Below, piece by piece: positions 1-6,806 of a stretch of DNA of 17,746 nucleotides; positions within the stretch are counted from its first letter, which is position 1; each line of letters begins with the position of its first letter. Origin of the DNA: an archaeon (lineage in GTDB: Archaea; Iainarchaeota; Iainarchaeia; Iainarchaeales; Iainarchaeaceae); contig JANLHD010000047.1 in the NCBI GenBank assembly GCA_024653865.1, positions 1-17,746 of the forward strand, given 5' to 3'. The position numbers and the translations under genes were made by a program. The notes below the pieces were generated by a model. It did not search any database and was not told where the DNA came from. It was given only the letters and a program-made list of their open reading frames with translations.

Positions 1-716
1 TGCATCATGAGCGCGGCATCGGAAGGCGTCGCAACCCCTCCGGCCGCAAAGTTCACGACAGAAAGCCGCCCTAACTTCACGGTTTTTTCCAAAAGCTCCT
101 GCGGAACGCGCATCGCATTCGCGGAGTTCTCGAACTTCTGCTCGGAGGCGTGCTCAAAATCCGCTATTCCAGCGCGAATCGTTTTGATGTGCCTAACCGC
201 CTCGACAATGTTTCCCGTGCCGGCCTCGCCCTTGGTGCGAATCATGGCGGCGCCCTCATTTATGCGCCTAAGTGCTTCGCCAAGGTTGCGCGCGCCGCAC
301 ACAAAAGGAACAGAGAACTTTTTCTTTTCAATATGCGCAAACTCATCCGCGGGAGTCAAAACCTCTGACTCATCAATAAAATCAACCCCAAGCTCCTGCA
401 AAACCTGCGCCTCCACAAAGTGCCCGATGCGAACCTTCGCCATCACCGGAATTGAAACCGCTTTCATAATTTCCCTCACTTTTTTGGGGTCGGCCATCCT
501 CGCAACGCCGCCATCTGCCCGAATGTCCGCGGGAACCCTCTCAAGCGCCATCACCGCGCACGCACCTGCCTTTTCTGCAATTTTTGCCTGCTTGGCATTG
601 ACGACATCCATAATCACGCCGCCCTTTAGCATTTGCGCAAAACCGGTTTTCAATTTAAGGGTTCCTTTAAGGGGCTTTTTATGCTCGGTTTTGGGGGTTT
701 TTTTCTTATTTTGCAT
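1..716 (-). CDS. pdxS: Pyridoxal 5'-phosphate synthase lyase subunit PdxS (3' end outside window)
   Basis: The reverse strand reads from an ATG at 716 to the window edge without a stop (238 codons), so the C-terminal part is missing. PdxS makes vitamin B6 (PLP) from ribose 5-phosphate, glyceraldehyde 3-phosphate and ammonia supplied by PdxT, in a dodecameric cytosolic complex. Visible family motifs: [14 protein letters not shown] (31-44), [19 protein letters not shown] (56-74), [11 protein letters not shown] with the first Schiff-base lysine at K94, [29 protein letters not shown] and [11 protein letters not shown] with the second lysine at K162, then [19 protein letters not shown] lysine-rich tail of about 20 residues precedes the barrel. 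PdxT is not in view. It is divergent from nadC, sharing an AT-rich promoter. The identification is firm; the exact start is slightly less so. Confidence 0.96.
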   Translation of the reverse strand, partial: MQNKKKTPKTEHKKPLKGTLKLKTGFAQMLKGGVIMDVVNAKQAKIAEKAGACAVMALERVPADIRADGGVARMADPKKVREIMKAVSIPVMAKVRIGHFVEAQVLQELGVDFIDESEVLTPADEFAHIEKKKFSVPFVCGARNLGEALRRINEGAAMIRTKGEAGTGNIVEAVRHIKTIRAGIADFEHASEQKFENSANAMRVPQELLEKTVKLGRLSVVNFAAGGVATPSDAALMM

Positions 717-747
717 CAAAAATCACGATACAATTTGGAGCGAATAC

Positions 748-757
748 TAATTAAAAT
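748..757. promoter_or_regulatory. AT-rich element shared by the divergent pdxS and nadC promoters
   Basis: The string AATTAAAAT lies 24-33 bases before the nadC ATG (781), the spacing expected of an archaeal TATA box driving a leaderless transcript. On the other strand it reads TTTAATTA, 32-39 bases before the pdxS ATG (716). One AT-rich element may serve both directions. Inferred from position and composition only. Confidence 0.5.
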
Positions 758-780
758 GTTATTCAAATAGTTGGTTTACC

Positions 781-1602
781 ATGCTTTCCAGAGAAGAAAA
801 AGCCCAATTACAGGGTTATTTGAGAGAGGACCTGGCAAAGGGCGATGTAACGGCAAAGGCAACCCCTCTTGCCAGGGCAATTGCCACCATAAAGGCAAAC
901 GAAAACTGCACAATAGCCGGCCTCGAGGAGGCAATTTGGCTCCTAAACAGCAAGGGAATTGCCGCAAAGGCGTTTGCAAAGGATGGAATGCAAATTAACC
1001 GAGGGCGCGTCGTAATTGAGGCAACCGGCGAGAATAAAAAACTCCTGGCCCTTGAAAGGGTGTGCCTGAATATTCTGGGAAGAATGAGCGGAGTCGCAAC
1101 ACAGTGCGCCAAGGCAAAAAAAATTGCGCCAAAAACAATGCTCGCACTCACAAGAAAAACATCCCCTGGATTCCAATTGCTCGACAAAAAGGCGGGTGCC
1201 TCGGCGGGATTCTGGACACACAGGAAAAACCTTTCGGAAATGGTTCTTTTGAAGGAAAACCACCTCGCATTTTTCAAATCAATCAAAGAAGCAGTAAAGG
1301 CAGGAAAAAAAACAAAAAAGAAAGTTGAAATAGAGGTCGAGAACCAAAAAGAGGCACTAGAGGCTGCGCAAACAAATGCGGACATTGTGATGCTTGACAA
1401 TTTTTCCCCAAAAAAAGCAACGCAAACCATTCTCGAAATGCGCAAGGCGGGCTTTGCGGGAAAAATAGAGGTTTCCGGCGGCGTCACATTAAAAAACCTC
1501 AAAGAGTACACTAAAACAGGGGCAAACATAATCTCTATGGGCTACCCCACAAAGAACGCGAAAATAATCGATTTTAGCATGAGAATGAAAAAAGCGAAAT
1601 AA
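781..1602 (+). CDS. nadC: Nicotinate-nucleotide pyrophosphorylase (carboxylating), quinolinate phosphoribosyltransferase
   Basis: This 273-residue enzyme converts quinolinate and PRPP to nicotinate mononucleotide, CO2 and pyrophosphate, the entry step from de novo synthesis into the pyridine nucleotide pool. The length is typical. The N-terminal domain has EDLAKGDVT (16-24). The barrel carries LNILGRMSGVAT (97-107), the substrate-binding TRKTSPGFQLLDKKAG (124-139), THRKNL (146-151), VLLKENH (155-161), EIEVEN (183-188), DIVMLDNFSP (201-210) and SGGVTLKNL (232-240). The end reads ISMGYPTKN, where many homologues have a GxLTHS-type string, so this is a divergent member. There is no ribosome binding site before the ATG and a TATA-like box sits about 26 bases upstream, suggesting a leaderless message. 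nadM and nadB follow on the same strand. Confidence 0.97.
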   Translation: MLSREEKAQLQGYLREDLAKGDVTAKATPLARAIATIKANENCTIAGLEEAIWLLNSKGIAAKAFAKDGMQINRGRVVIEATGENKKLLALERVCLNILGRMSGVATQCAKAKKIAPKTMLALTRKTSPGFQLLDKKAGASAGFWTHRKNLSEMVLLKENHLAFFKSIKEAVKAGKKTKKKVEIEVENQKEALEAAQTNADIVMLDNFSPKKATQTILEMRKAGFAGKIEVSGGVTLKNLKEYTKTGANIISMGYPTKNAKIIDFSMRMKKAK

Positions 1603-1605
1603 AAT
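1597..1605 (+). promoter_or_regulatory. Possible TATA box for the nadM region
   Basis: AAATAAAAT overlaps the nadC stop codon and is centred about 26-30 bases before the ATGs at 1627/1633, which open the small upstream ORF ahead of nadM. The spacing fits a leaderless start at that ORF rather than at nadM itself (1692). A T7 run at 1616-1622 lies between. Positional inference only. Confidence 0.35.
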
Positions 1606-1632
1606 GGGGAATGGATTTTTTTGGTGATGAAA

Positions 1633-1692
1633 ATGAAACGTGGATTGTTTGTGGCGAACGCCTGCTTGCGTTCGGAAAGTAGGTGGCTTTGA
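1633..1692 (+). other. Small upstream ORF (19 codons) made by duplication of the nadM start
   Basis: ATG at 1633 (an in-frame ATG also at 1627) opens a reading frame that begins MKRGLFV, identical to the first seven residues of NadM. It diverges and stops with TGA at 1690-1692, whose final A is the first base of the nadM ATG (TGATG overlap). A GGTGAT string at 1623-1628 resembles a Shine-Dalgarno. This looks like a fossil or duplicated nadM start that may still be translated and coupled to nadM by termination-reinitiation. It could equally be non-functional debris. Confidence 0.45.
1655..1674 (+). other. Perfect stem-loop between the two copies of the nadM start
   Basis: CGAACGC (1655-1661) and GCGTTCG (1668-1674) are perfect reverse complements around the 6-base loop CTGCTT. 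It lies inside the upstream ORF and just before the likely Shine-Dalgarno of nadM (AGGTGG, 1681-1686). It could influence ribosome transit or be a remnant of the event that made the duplication. Confidence 0.7.
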
Positions 1693-2210
1693 TGAAACGT
1701 GGATTGTTTGTTGGAAGATTCCAGCCGTACCACAACGGCCACCACAACGCGATTTTGAATGCGCTAAAAAAAGTGGACGAAATTGTAATAGTCATAGGGA
1801 GCAGCAAGGAATCCTTCCAAATGGAAAACCCATTCACCGCGGGCGAGAGGCTCGAAATGATAAGCCTCGCGCTGCGCGAATCAAAAATTTTTTCCAAATG
1901 CTACATCGTGCCAGTGTCCGACATAAAGGAATACGCGCTCTGGACACAAAGAATCAAAAGCTATTCCCCAAGATTTGACGTCGTCTTCACAAACAACCCG
2001 CTGGTGCGCGAGCTCTTCGAGGCGGACGGACACAAGGTCGAAAAACTTGTGAGCAACAAAAAGGACCTCAACTCCACCGGAATTAGGGCAAAAATACTTG
2101 CGGGCAAGGCCCTGAAAGGGGACGTCCCAAAAAGCGTGGAAAAATTCCTCAAGGAAATAAAGGCAAAAAAGCGCATAGAATCCATACTCGCGGACGAAGT
2201 AAAGCAATAA
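1692..2210 (+). CDS. nadM: Nicotinamide-nucleotide adenylyltransferase, archaeal NadM type
   Basis: This 172-residue nucleotidyltransferase joins ATP with nicotinamide or nicotinate mononucleotide to form the dinucleotide, the step after NadC. The Rossmann-like fold shows MKRGLFVGRFQPYHNGHH, with the nucleotide-binding H14-x-G16-H17. It continues with ENPFTAGERLEMI (45-57), ALWTQRIKSY (82-91), FTNNPLVRELFE (99-110) and NSTGIRAKI (127-135), the family's ISxTxIR-type signature. The ATG at 1692 is preferred over a GTG at 1683 because homologues begin directly with M-x-R-G-x-F-x-G-R-F and an AGGTGG Shine-Dalgarno-like string ends 5 bases before it. An identical copy of its first 20 bases lies 59 bases upstream. 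It ends 31 bases before nadB. Confidence 0.96.
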   Translation: MKRGLFVGRFQPYHNGHHNAILNALKKVDEIVIVIGSSKESFQMENPFTAGERLEMISLALRESKIFSKCYIVPVSDIKEYALWTQRIKSYSPRFDVVFTNNPLVRELFEADGHKVEKLVSNKKDLNSTGIRAKILAGKALKGDVPKSVEKFLKEIKAKKRIESILADEVKQ

Positions 2211-2241
2211 AAACCAAAAACCGCGGTTCCAAATTACTATT

Positions 2242-3687
2242 ATGCCAGAACGCTTTGATGTTATAGTCATTGGCTGCGGGGTCGCGGGACTATCCGCCAG
2301 CCTCGAAGCCGCACAAAACCGCGCGCAGGTTTGCGTGCTCGATTTGGGGAGCGAAAAAAACTCCAACTCATTCTACGCACAGGGAGGAATTGCCGCGGCA
2401 ATGGGAAAAAAAGATTCCTGGAAAAAGCACTACAATGACACCATAAACGCAGGGGTAGGGCTTTGCAATGAACGCATAGTGGAAATGGCCACAAAAATGG
2501 CGCCAAAGGCGATCCAGGCACTAATTGATGAGGGCCTCGAATTTGACGGCGGCGAAAAACCCGACCTTGGATTGGAAGGCGGACATTCGGAGCACAGGGC
2601 GCTGCACATCAACGGGGATGAAACCGGAAGGGGAATCACAGAGTTTTTGAAAAAGCGCTGCCGCGAAGAAGGCGTGAATTTCTTTGAAAACTCGCTCGTG
2701 CACAAAATTATTTTGGCGCAAAAAAGGTTCGCCGGCGTGCAAATAAACGCAAAATCACAAACAGAACCATTCTTTGCAAAATCACTCGTAATCGCCGGCG
2801 GAGGGTACGCTGCGGCCTTTGAAAAAACCACGAACCCAAAAACAACCCTTGGCGCATCAATCGGCGTCGCCGCAAGCGCTGGATGCTCGCTTCGCGGAAT
2901 GGAATTTGTGCAATTCCACCCCACAACCCTCGAAGCCGGAATTGGCGGGAACTATTTGGTCACCGAATCCGTGCGCGGGGAGGGCGGAATCATAGTGAAC
3001 GCAAAAGGAAAGGCGATTGTTGACCCGCTATTCACGCGCGACAAGGTGAGCAGGGCGATTTACTCGGAAATTTCATCAGGAGGAAAAGCCTTTTTGGACG
3101 CGCGGGAATTCAAAACAGGGTTCTTTAAGGAACGCTTCCCGACAGTGCACAAAGAACTTGCGGCAAAGCGAATAAACCCGGAAACAGATTTGATTCCAAT
3201 TGAAACCGCTGCACATTACACCATTGGCGGAATTGCGGCCAATGAAGAGGCGAAAACGAATCTTGCCGGAATCTTTGCCTGCGGCGAGGCATCGAACTTG
3301 GGGCTCCATGGGGCGAACAGGCTTGCATGCAACTCCCTTCTTGAAGGGTTGGTGTTCGGAAAAATCGCGGGAAAAAATGCGGCAAAGCAAAAAAAGGCAA
3401 CGAAAACCCCAAAGGATACGCAAAAATATGTGGAAAAAAATGGTTCCGAAACTCGGGTTGTTTTTGATGCACTAAAAAAAGTCATGTGGAGATGCGCAGG
3501 GGTAGTTCGCAACGAGGCGGGATTGAAGGACGGGCTCGCGGGCATTTTGCACATGGAAAAAAGAATCGAGCAAACCCGTGAAAATGAAAACGTGCTCGCC
3601 CGCAACGCGCTGATTGTCGCAAGGCACACTTTCGAGGCGGCGCTTGCGAGGAAAAAAAGCGTTGGAACGCATTATAGGGAAAATTAG
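2242..3687 (+). CDS. nadB: L-aspartate oxidase
   Basis: This 481-residue FAD enzyme oxidises L-aspartate to iminoaspartate, which NadA condenses with dihydroxyacetone phosphate. The N-terminus has the dinucleotide-binding GCGVAGLSAS (11-20). It is followed by NSFYAQGGIAAAMG, GGHSEHRALHINGDETGRGI, VIAGGGYAAAFEKTTNP, GMEFVQFHPTTLE, LVTESVRGEGG, TRDKVSRAIYSEI, HYTIGGIAANEEAKTNLAGI and GIFACGEASNLGLHGANRLA. The C-terminal helical domain ends SVGTHYREN, matching the S-x-G-x-H-x-R ending common to this family and separating it from succinate dehydrogenase flavoproteins. Length is slightly short for the family (often 500 or more). It lies 31 bases after nadM; AATAAAAA at 2206-2213 could give it its own promoter. 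It converges with nadA with 17 bases between stops. Confidence 0.96.
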   Translation: MPERFDVIVIGCGVAGLSASLEAAQNRAQVCVLDLGSEKNSNSFYAQGGIAAAMGKKDSWKKHYNDTINAGVGLCNERIVEMATKMAPKAIQALIDEGLEFDGGEKPDLGLEGGHSEHRALHINGDETGRGITEFLKKRCREEGVNFFENSLVHKIILAQKRFAGVQINAKSQTEPFFAKSLVIAGGGYAAAFEKTTNPKTTLGASIGVAASAGCSLRGMEFVQFHPTTLEAGIGGNYLVTESVRGEGGIIVNAKGKAIVDPLFTRDKVSRAIYSEISSGGKAFLDAREFKTGFFKERFPTVHKELAAKRINPETDLIPIETAAHYTIGGIAANEEAKTNLAGIFACGEASNLGLHGANRLACNSLLEGLVFGKIAGKNAAKQKKATKTPKDTQKYVEKNGSETRVVFDALKKVMWRCAGVVRNEAGLKDGLAGILHMEKRIEQTRENENVLARNALIVARHTFEAALARKKSVGTHYREN

Positions 3688-3704
3688 AAAAAAATTATTT
3701 CAAC

Positions 3705-4733
3705 TCATTTCCCGATTTCAAGCATCCTATCCAAGGACACCTTGGCACGCGAAAGAATCGGCTCGGGAACATTCACCTCGAACTGTTCCTTCTCAAGCGC
3801 TTCGAGAATGTTTTCCAAATGGATTTTTTTCATGTAAGGGCAAACACTGCACGGGTTTATGAACTCTTTTTGCGGAAACCTTGCGCGCAAAAGATCTGAC
3901 ATGCCGCACTCTGTCACCAGCATGAACCTTTTTGCATCGCTTGCCTTAATGTAATTGTACATGTCCGTTGTCCCGCCCGCCAAATCCGAAAGCGCAACCA
4001 CTTCGGGAGTGCACTCGAGGTGCGAGAGGATTTTCATGTCCGGAAAACTTGCCTTGTACGCCAAAATCTGGTCCGCGGTAAAAGATTCATGCACAATGCA
4101 GGTTCCATTCCAATAATGAATCTTCTTTTTTGTTTTTTCCTGCAAATTCCTCGCCATGTACTCGTCCGGAAGGAAAATAACCTCATTTCCCGGCATTGCC
4201 TCAACCACTTTAAGCGCATTTGCAGAGGTGCAGCACGCATCGCACTGCGCCTTCACCTGTGCGGAAGTATTCACATAGCAAACAACAGGAACATTCGGGT
4301 GCTTTTTCTTCAGCTCAATGACGTTCTCTGCTGTAATGCTTTCCGCAAGCGAGCACCCGGCATCAAGAGCCGGAATTAGAACCGTCTTTTGCGGATTCAA
4401 TATTTTGGCGGTCTCCGCCATGAAGTGCACGCCGCAAAAAACAATTGTTTTTGCCTTTGTTTCGCTTGCATTCACGCTAAGACCAAAGCTATCGCCCATA
4501 AAATCCGCTACCCCGAAAAGAATTTCCGGGCGCTGATAGGAATGCGCCAAAAGCACGGCATTTTTTTGCCCCTTCAATTCATTTATCCTAAGGGTTTGGG
4601 GCGCGAACAACAGGCACTCATTCATGGAATACCCGAGGTGGCGCATGTTTTCATGCAGCCTTTCGGCTTCCTTTAGAAGGCGTTTTTCAACAGAAACAGT
4701 ATTCTGCATTAAGAGCTTTGGTGGCGGGGACAT
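3705..4733 (-). CDS. nadA: Quinolinate synthase
   Basis: NadA condenses iminoaspartate (from NadB) with dihydroxyacetone phosphate to quinolinate using a [4Fe-4S] cluster. Motifs: LLAHSYQRPEI (61-71), DSFGLS (81-86), FCGVHFMAETAKIL with C100, PALDAGCSLAESI (121-133), DACCTSANA with C168, and NPCSVCPYMKK with C298. C100, C168 and C298 align with the three cluster-binding cysteines of the family. The start is uncertain. With the ATG at 4733 the protein has 342 residues, but an in-frame ATG at 4709 lies about 28 bases downstream of TTTTTTAA (4734-4741), the spacing of a leaderless start, which would give 334 residues. The neighbouring membrane-protein gene ends 36 bases upstream, so read-through is also possible. 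Unlike the other three nad genes it is on the minus strand. Confidence 0.96.
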   Translation of the reverse strand: MSPPPKLLMQNTVSVEKRLLKEAERLHENMRHLGYSMNECLLFAPQTLRINELKGQKNAVLLAHSYQRPEILFGVADFMGDSFGLSVNASETKAKTIVFCGVHFMAETAKILNPQKTVLIPALDAGCSLAESITAENVIELKKKHPNVPVVCYVNTSAQVKAQCDACCTSANALKVVEAMPGNEVIFLPDEYMARNLQEKTKKKIHYWNGTCIVHESFTADQILAYKASFPDMKILSHLECTPEVVALSDLAGGTTDMYNYIKASDAKRFMLVTECGMSDLLRARFPQKEFINPCSVCPYMKKIHLENILEALEKEQFEVNVPEPILSRAKVSLDRMLEIGK

Positions 4734-4741
4734 TAAAAAAG
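4734..4741 (-). promoter_or_regulatory. Candidate TATA box for nadA
   Basis: On the minus strand this reads TTTTTTAA, centred about 28 bases before the in-frame ATG at 4709. It favours the shorter NadA start. The same TTTTTTAATG string occurs twice before the gene at 6807-8105. Confidence 0.4.
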
Positions 4742-4769
4742 GTTTTGGGGCAAAGTCGGATTTTTTTCC

Positions 4770-5435
4770 CTATTTTTTCGTTAAATGATTGATTTCCAGG
4801 GCAGAATGCTGCTTGGTCATTCCCACAAAAACCACTATTAGCTTTGCCGCAATTGCCGTGAAACATAGCGCGAGCACGGTTTTACCCACAGTTGTTTCCA
4901 GGAAATCGCCACTCATATAGGATAAGTGCAAAACCATCAGGATTAGGGCCAGGTAACCAAAGCGCTGGAAGATTTTCCACGACGGAAAGCCAATGTTCCT
5001 AATGGATGCCGCGGTGGATGTCGCCGCGAGCGCGAGCAAAATAAGGGCGGCGGCGAACCAGGCAAGGTTGGCAAACATATCCGGATTCTGTGGGGACAAC
5101 ATTACCCATAAATTTGACGAGTAATTGTAAAAAAACAAGAGCCCCGTGTAGAGCATTGCGAAAAAAAATCCCATTAATCCAAGCGGCTTTCGATAAATCA
5201 AATCGTGCCTGAAGTGATTTGGAAACACGCGCGAAAGCGGCCCCAAAAAAAGCGTTATAGCAATCAGAACGGTTGCCGCAATAACTGCTGCACGGGCAAT
5301 GTTTGCCGGCAGGCCGTCATCATACTTGAACGAGTAGTGCGCGACAAAAATCAGGAAAATTACCGCGGAATTTAGGTATGCGCGGAACTCGTGGGTATGC
5401 ATGCCAAATAAAGGGAATAAGTGGTATTTATTCAT
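4770..5435 (-). CDS. Ferric-reductase-like transmembrane protein (MsrQ/YedZ-like), heme ligands partly lost
   Basis: This 221-residue integral membrane protein has about six hydrophobic segments (roughly 19-34, 46-67, 85-103, 121-140, 158-173 and 185-205). The stretch RKPLGLMGFFFAML (82-95) followed by WKIFQRFGYLALILMVLH (153-170) matches the ferric-reductase-like/MsrQ layout RRxLGLxxFxYxxLH ... WxxLHRLxYxxxxLxxLH. MsrQ-type proteins bind b heme and pass electrons across the membrane. Here the first conserved histidine is Y96 and the second is Q157; only H170 remains, so standard heme binding is doubtful. The gene starts 33 bases after the serpin stop, and the gap carries G8-A-G5 immediately ahead of the ATG. 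Family membership is moderately sure; activity is unknown. Confidence 0.7.
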   Translation of the reverse strand: MNKYHLFPLFGMHTHEFRAYLNSAVIFLIFVAHYSFKYDDGLPANIARAAVIAATVLIAITLFLGPLSRVFPNHFRHDLIYRKPLGLMGFFFAMLYTGLLFFYNYSSNLWVMLSPQNPDMFANLAWFAAALILLALAATSTAASIRNIGFPSWKIFQRFGYLALILMVLHLSYMSGDFLETTVGKTVLALCFTAIAAKLIVVFVGMTKQHSALEINHLTKK

Positions 5436-5442
5436 TGACTCG

Positions 5443-5456
5443 CCCCCTCCCCCCCC
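5443..5456 (-). repeat. Homopolymeric G tract (G8-A-G5) ahead of the membrane-protein start
   Basis: The minus strand reads eight G, one A, then five G, ending 7 bases before the ATG at 5435 and starting 12 bases after the serpin stop. The position coincides with where a Shine-Dalgarno would sit. Runs of this length are prone to slippage. Confidence 0.9.
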
Positions 5457-5468
5457 ACGGAGTAACGT

Positions 5469-6716
5469 TCATTTGGTCGGGTCTGTTATTTTTCCCAAAA
5501 ACAATATTAAGCCGGTTTCTCTGTCCTGGATGAGAAAGATGAACGGATGATCGGCTTTGAACTCAAGCGGAATTTGGATTTCAGCCGATTCAGCTATTGC
5601 GACCACTGCAGTTACGGCCGCCGCTTCGGTGCCCTCCTCATTAACTTCAACAAATGTTTTTTGCAAAGCCTCTGAAATATACAAATCTTCGCCCTTTGAT
5701 ATGCCCGAAAAGTCGGCAACGCCAGGGGCAAAGGCGCTTTGCATTCCAAGATTGGATAGCGCCTGTTTTAGGGAGTAGCTCTTCTCGAATTTGAACTTCG
5801 GGATATAAATTGGAAATTCCCTATTTCTCAGCGAATTTCTGTACTCGGCAACCTTTGCCGCATCAAGAGATGCCTCAAGTTCGGAAATATCCCCTTTGGG
5901 AAGAATAATGAGCATGGAGATTTTATCTCCATTATAGGGCAATTCGAGCACTTGTGCCAAACCATCCTCGGCGTAATTGAAACCCTTGTCATTCTTGGTA
6001 ATTATCATCATGTCCGCCATTACCTCGCCACTTGGGGAATGGAACACCTCTTTTTTTGTATTGTTTGGGTCGAACTGAATTTTCCAGGTTCCCTTGAAAT
6101 AAACCGCGTTTGTGAGCACAATTCGTGTAAGGGAATTGAGCGCTGAGGGCGGCACCAAATCCTTGATTTTATTGTTCGTCTTTTCTTCAACCCAGGAATT
6201 TATTTCCGAAGCCGCCTCGATATTGCGGGAAAAATCTACTTCGCTGGATTGCGCATCATAGTATGACCGGGCGACATTAGAAAAAGAATCCTCGATTTGG
6301 AATTCTTGGTTTATCCAAATTGCATTCGCCGTGCTTAAATTGTAATGCTCGTTCGGGGCATTGATTTCCTTTATGAGGTGCGCAAAAGAAGACCGCCTCC
6401 GCGCATCATTTGCGGGAAGCCCAAGAACCTGCGCCATTTCCTCCGCGGTTTTTTCCCTCGCGCCCTCATAGGTCATTCCAAGTGCCGATGACGCCGACCA
6501 GGGAGAAATGAAAACATTGTCCTTTGCATTCACTTCCCCGTAAAAATCAAAGGCAAACTGATTTATTCCACCAATCAATTCCTCTTCCTGGCCAAGAGCA
6601 TATCCGGAGTCATCAACCAATGCGGCGGTATTGTTTGGATTAGGCTCAGGATTCGGAGAAGCGCATCCCGCGAGGAAAAGTGCCGATAGCAAAACTGCCA
6701 AAACTTTCTTTTTCAT
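5469..6716 (-). CDS. Serpin-family protease inhibitor, predicted lipoprotein
   Basis: The protein has 415 residues. Residues 1-18 form a lipoprotein signal (MKKK, hydrophobic core, LAGC lipobox with C18), followed by a Pro/Asn-rich linker, so the serpin domain should be tethered outside the membrane. The domain begins INQFAFDFYGEV and includes NVFISPWSASSALGMTYEGA, LTNAVYFKGTWKIQFDP and, at the end, HPFIFLIQDRETGLILFLGK. The reactive-loop hinge EEGTEAAAVTA (360-370) fits the inhibitory consensus (Glu, Gly, Thr, then small residues), suggesting a real suicide-substrate inhibitor rather than a non-inhibitory relative. The loop that follows (VVAIAESAEIQIP) is a few residues longer than in alpha-1-antitrypsin, so the scissile bond cannot be assigned; an Ala-Glu or Glu-Ser bond is possible. 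It has its own TATA-like box. Confidence 0.93.
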   Translation of the reverse strand: MKKKVLAVLLSALFLAGCASPNPEPNPNNTAALVDDSGYALGQEEELIGGINQFAFDFYGEVNAKDNVFISPWSASSALGMTYEGAREKTAEEMAQVLGLPANDARRRSSFAHLIKEINAPNEHYNLSTANAIWINQEFQIEDSFSNVARSYYDAQSSEVDFSRNIEAASEINSWVEEKTNNKIKDLVPPSALNSLTRIVLTNAVYFKGTWKIQFDPNNTKKEVFHSPSGEVMADMMIITKNDKGFNYAEDGLAQVLELPYNGDKISMLIILPKGDISELEASLDAAKVAEYRNSLRNREFPIYIPKFKFEKSYSLKQALSNLGMQSAFAPGVADFSGISKGEDLYISEALQKTFVEVNEEGTEAAAVTAVVAIAESAEIQIPLEFKADHPFIFLIQDRETGLILFLGKITDPTK

Positions 6717-6740
6717 CCGCGATAATTAAGAACAAAGAAG

Positions 6741-6750
6741 ATTAAAATAG
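6741..6750 (-). promoter_or_regulatory. Candidate TATA box for the serpin gene
   Basis: The minus strand reads CTATTTTAAT, centred about 29 bases before the serpin ATG (716 codon frame start at 6716). No Shine-Dalgarno is seen, which fits a leaderless or very short leader. Confidence 0.55.
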
Positions 6751-6806
6751 TTTTGATTTCATAAGCGAGGCGCCTAACCCAAAAATAGAAACGATTTTGG
6801 GAATGG

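Larger units (their letters stand above)
1633..1711 (+). repeat. 20-base direct repeat flanking a 39-base hairpin-containing insert
   Basis: ATGAAACGTGGATTGTTTGT occurs exactly at 1633-1652 and again at 1692-1711, where it is the true beginning of nadM. The 39 bases between (1653-1691) contain a perfect 7-bp inverted repeat. The arrangement resembles a small insertion or template-switch event that duplicated the start of the gene. Confidence 0.9.

Noticed and set aside
7-750. A 247-codon plus-strand ORF at the left edge
   Set aside because: It is the antisense shadow of pdxS, whose minus-strand translation matches family motifs throughout.
816-1529. A 237-codon minus-strand ORF inside nadC
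   Set aside because: Low-complexity Ser/Phe-rich shadow of nadC; no start signals or motifs.
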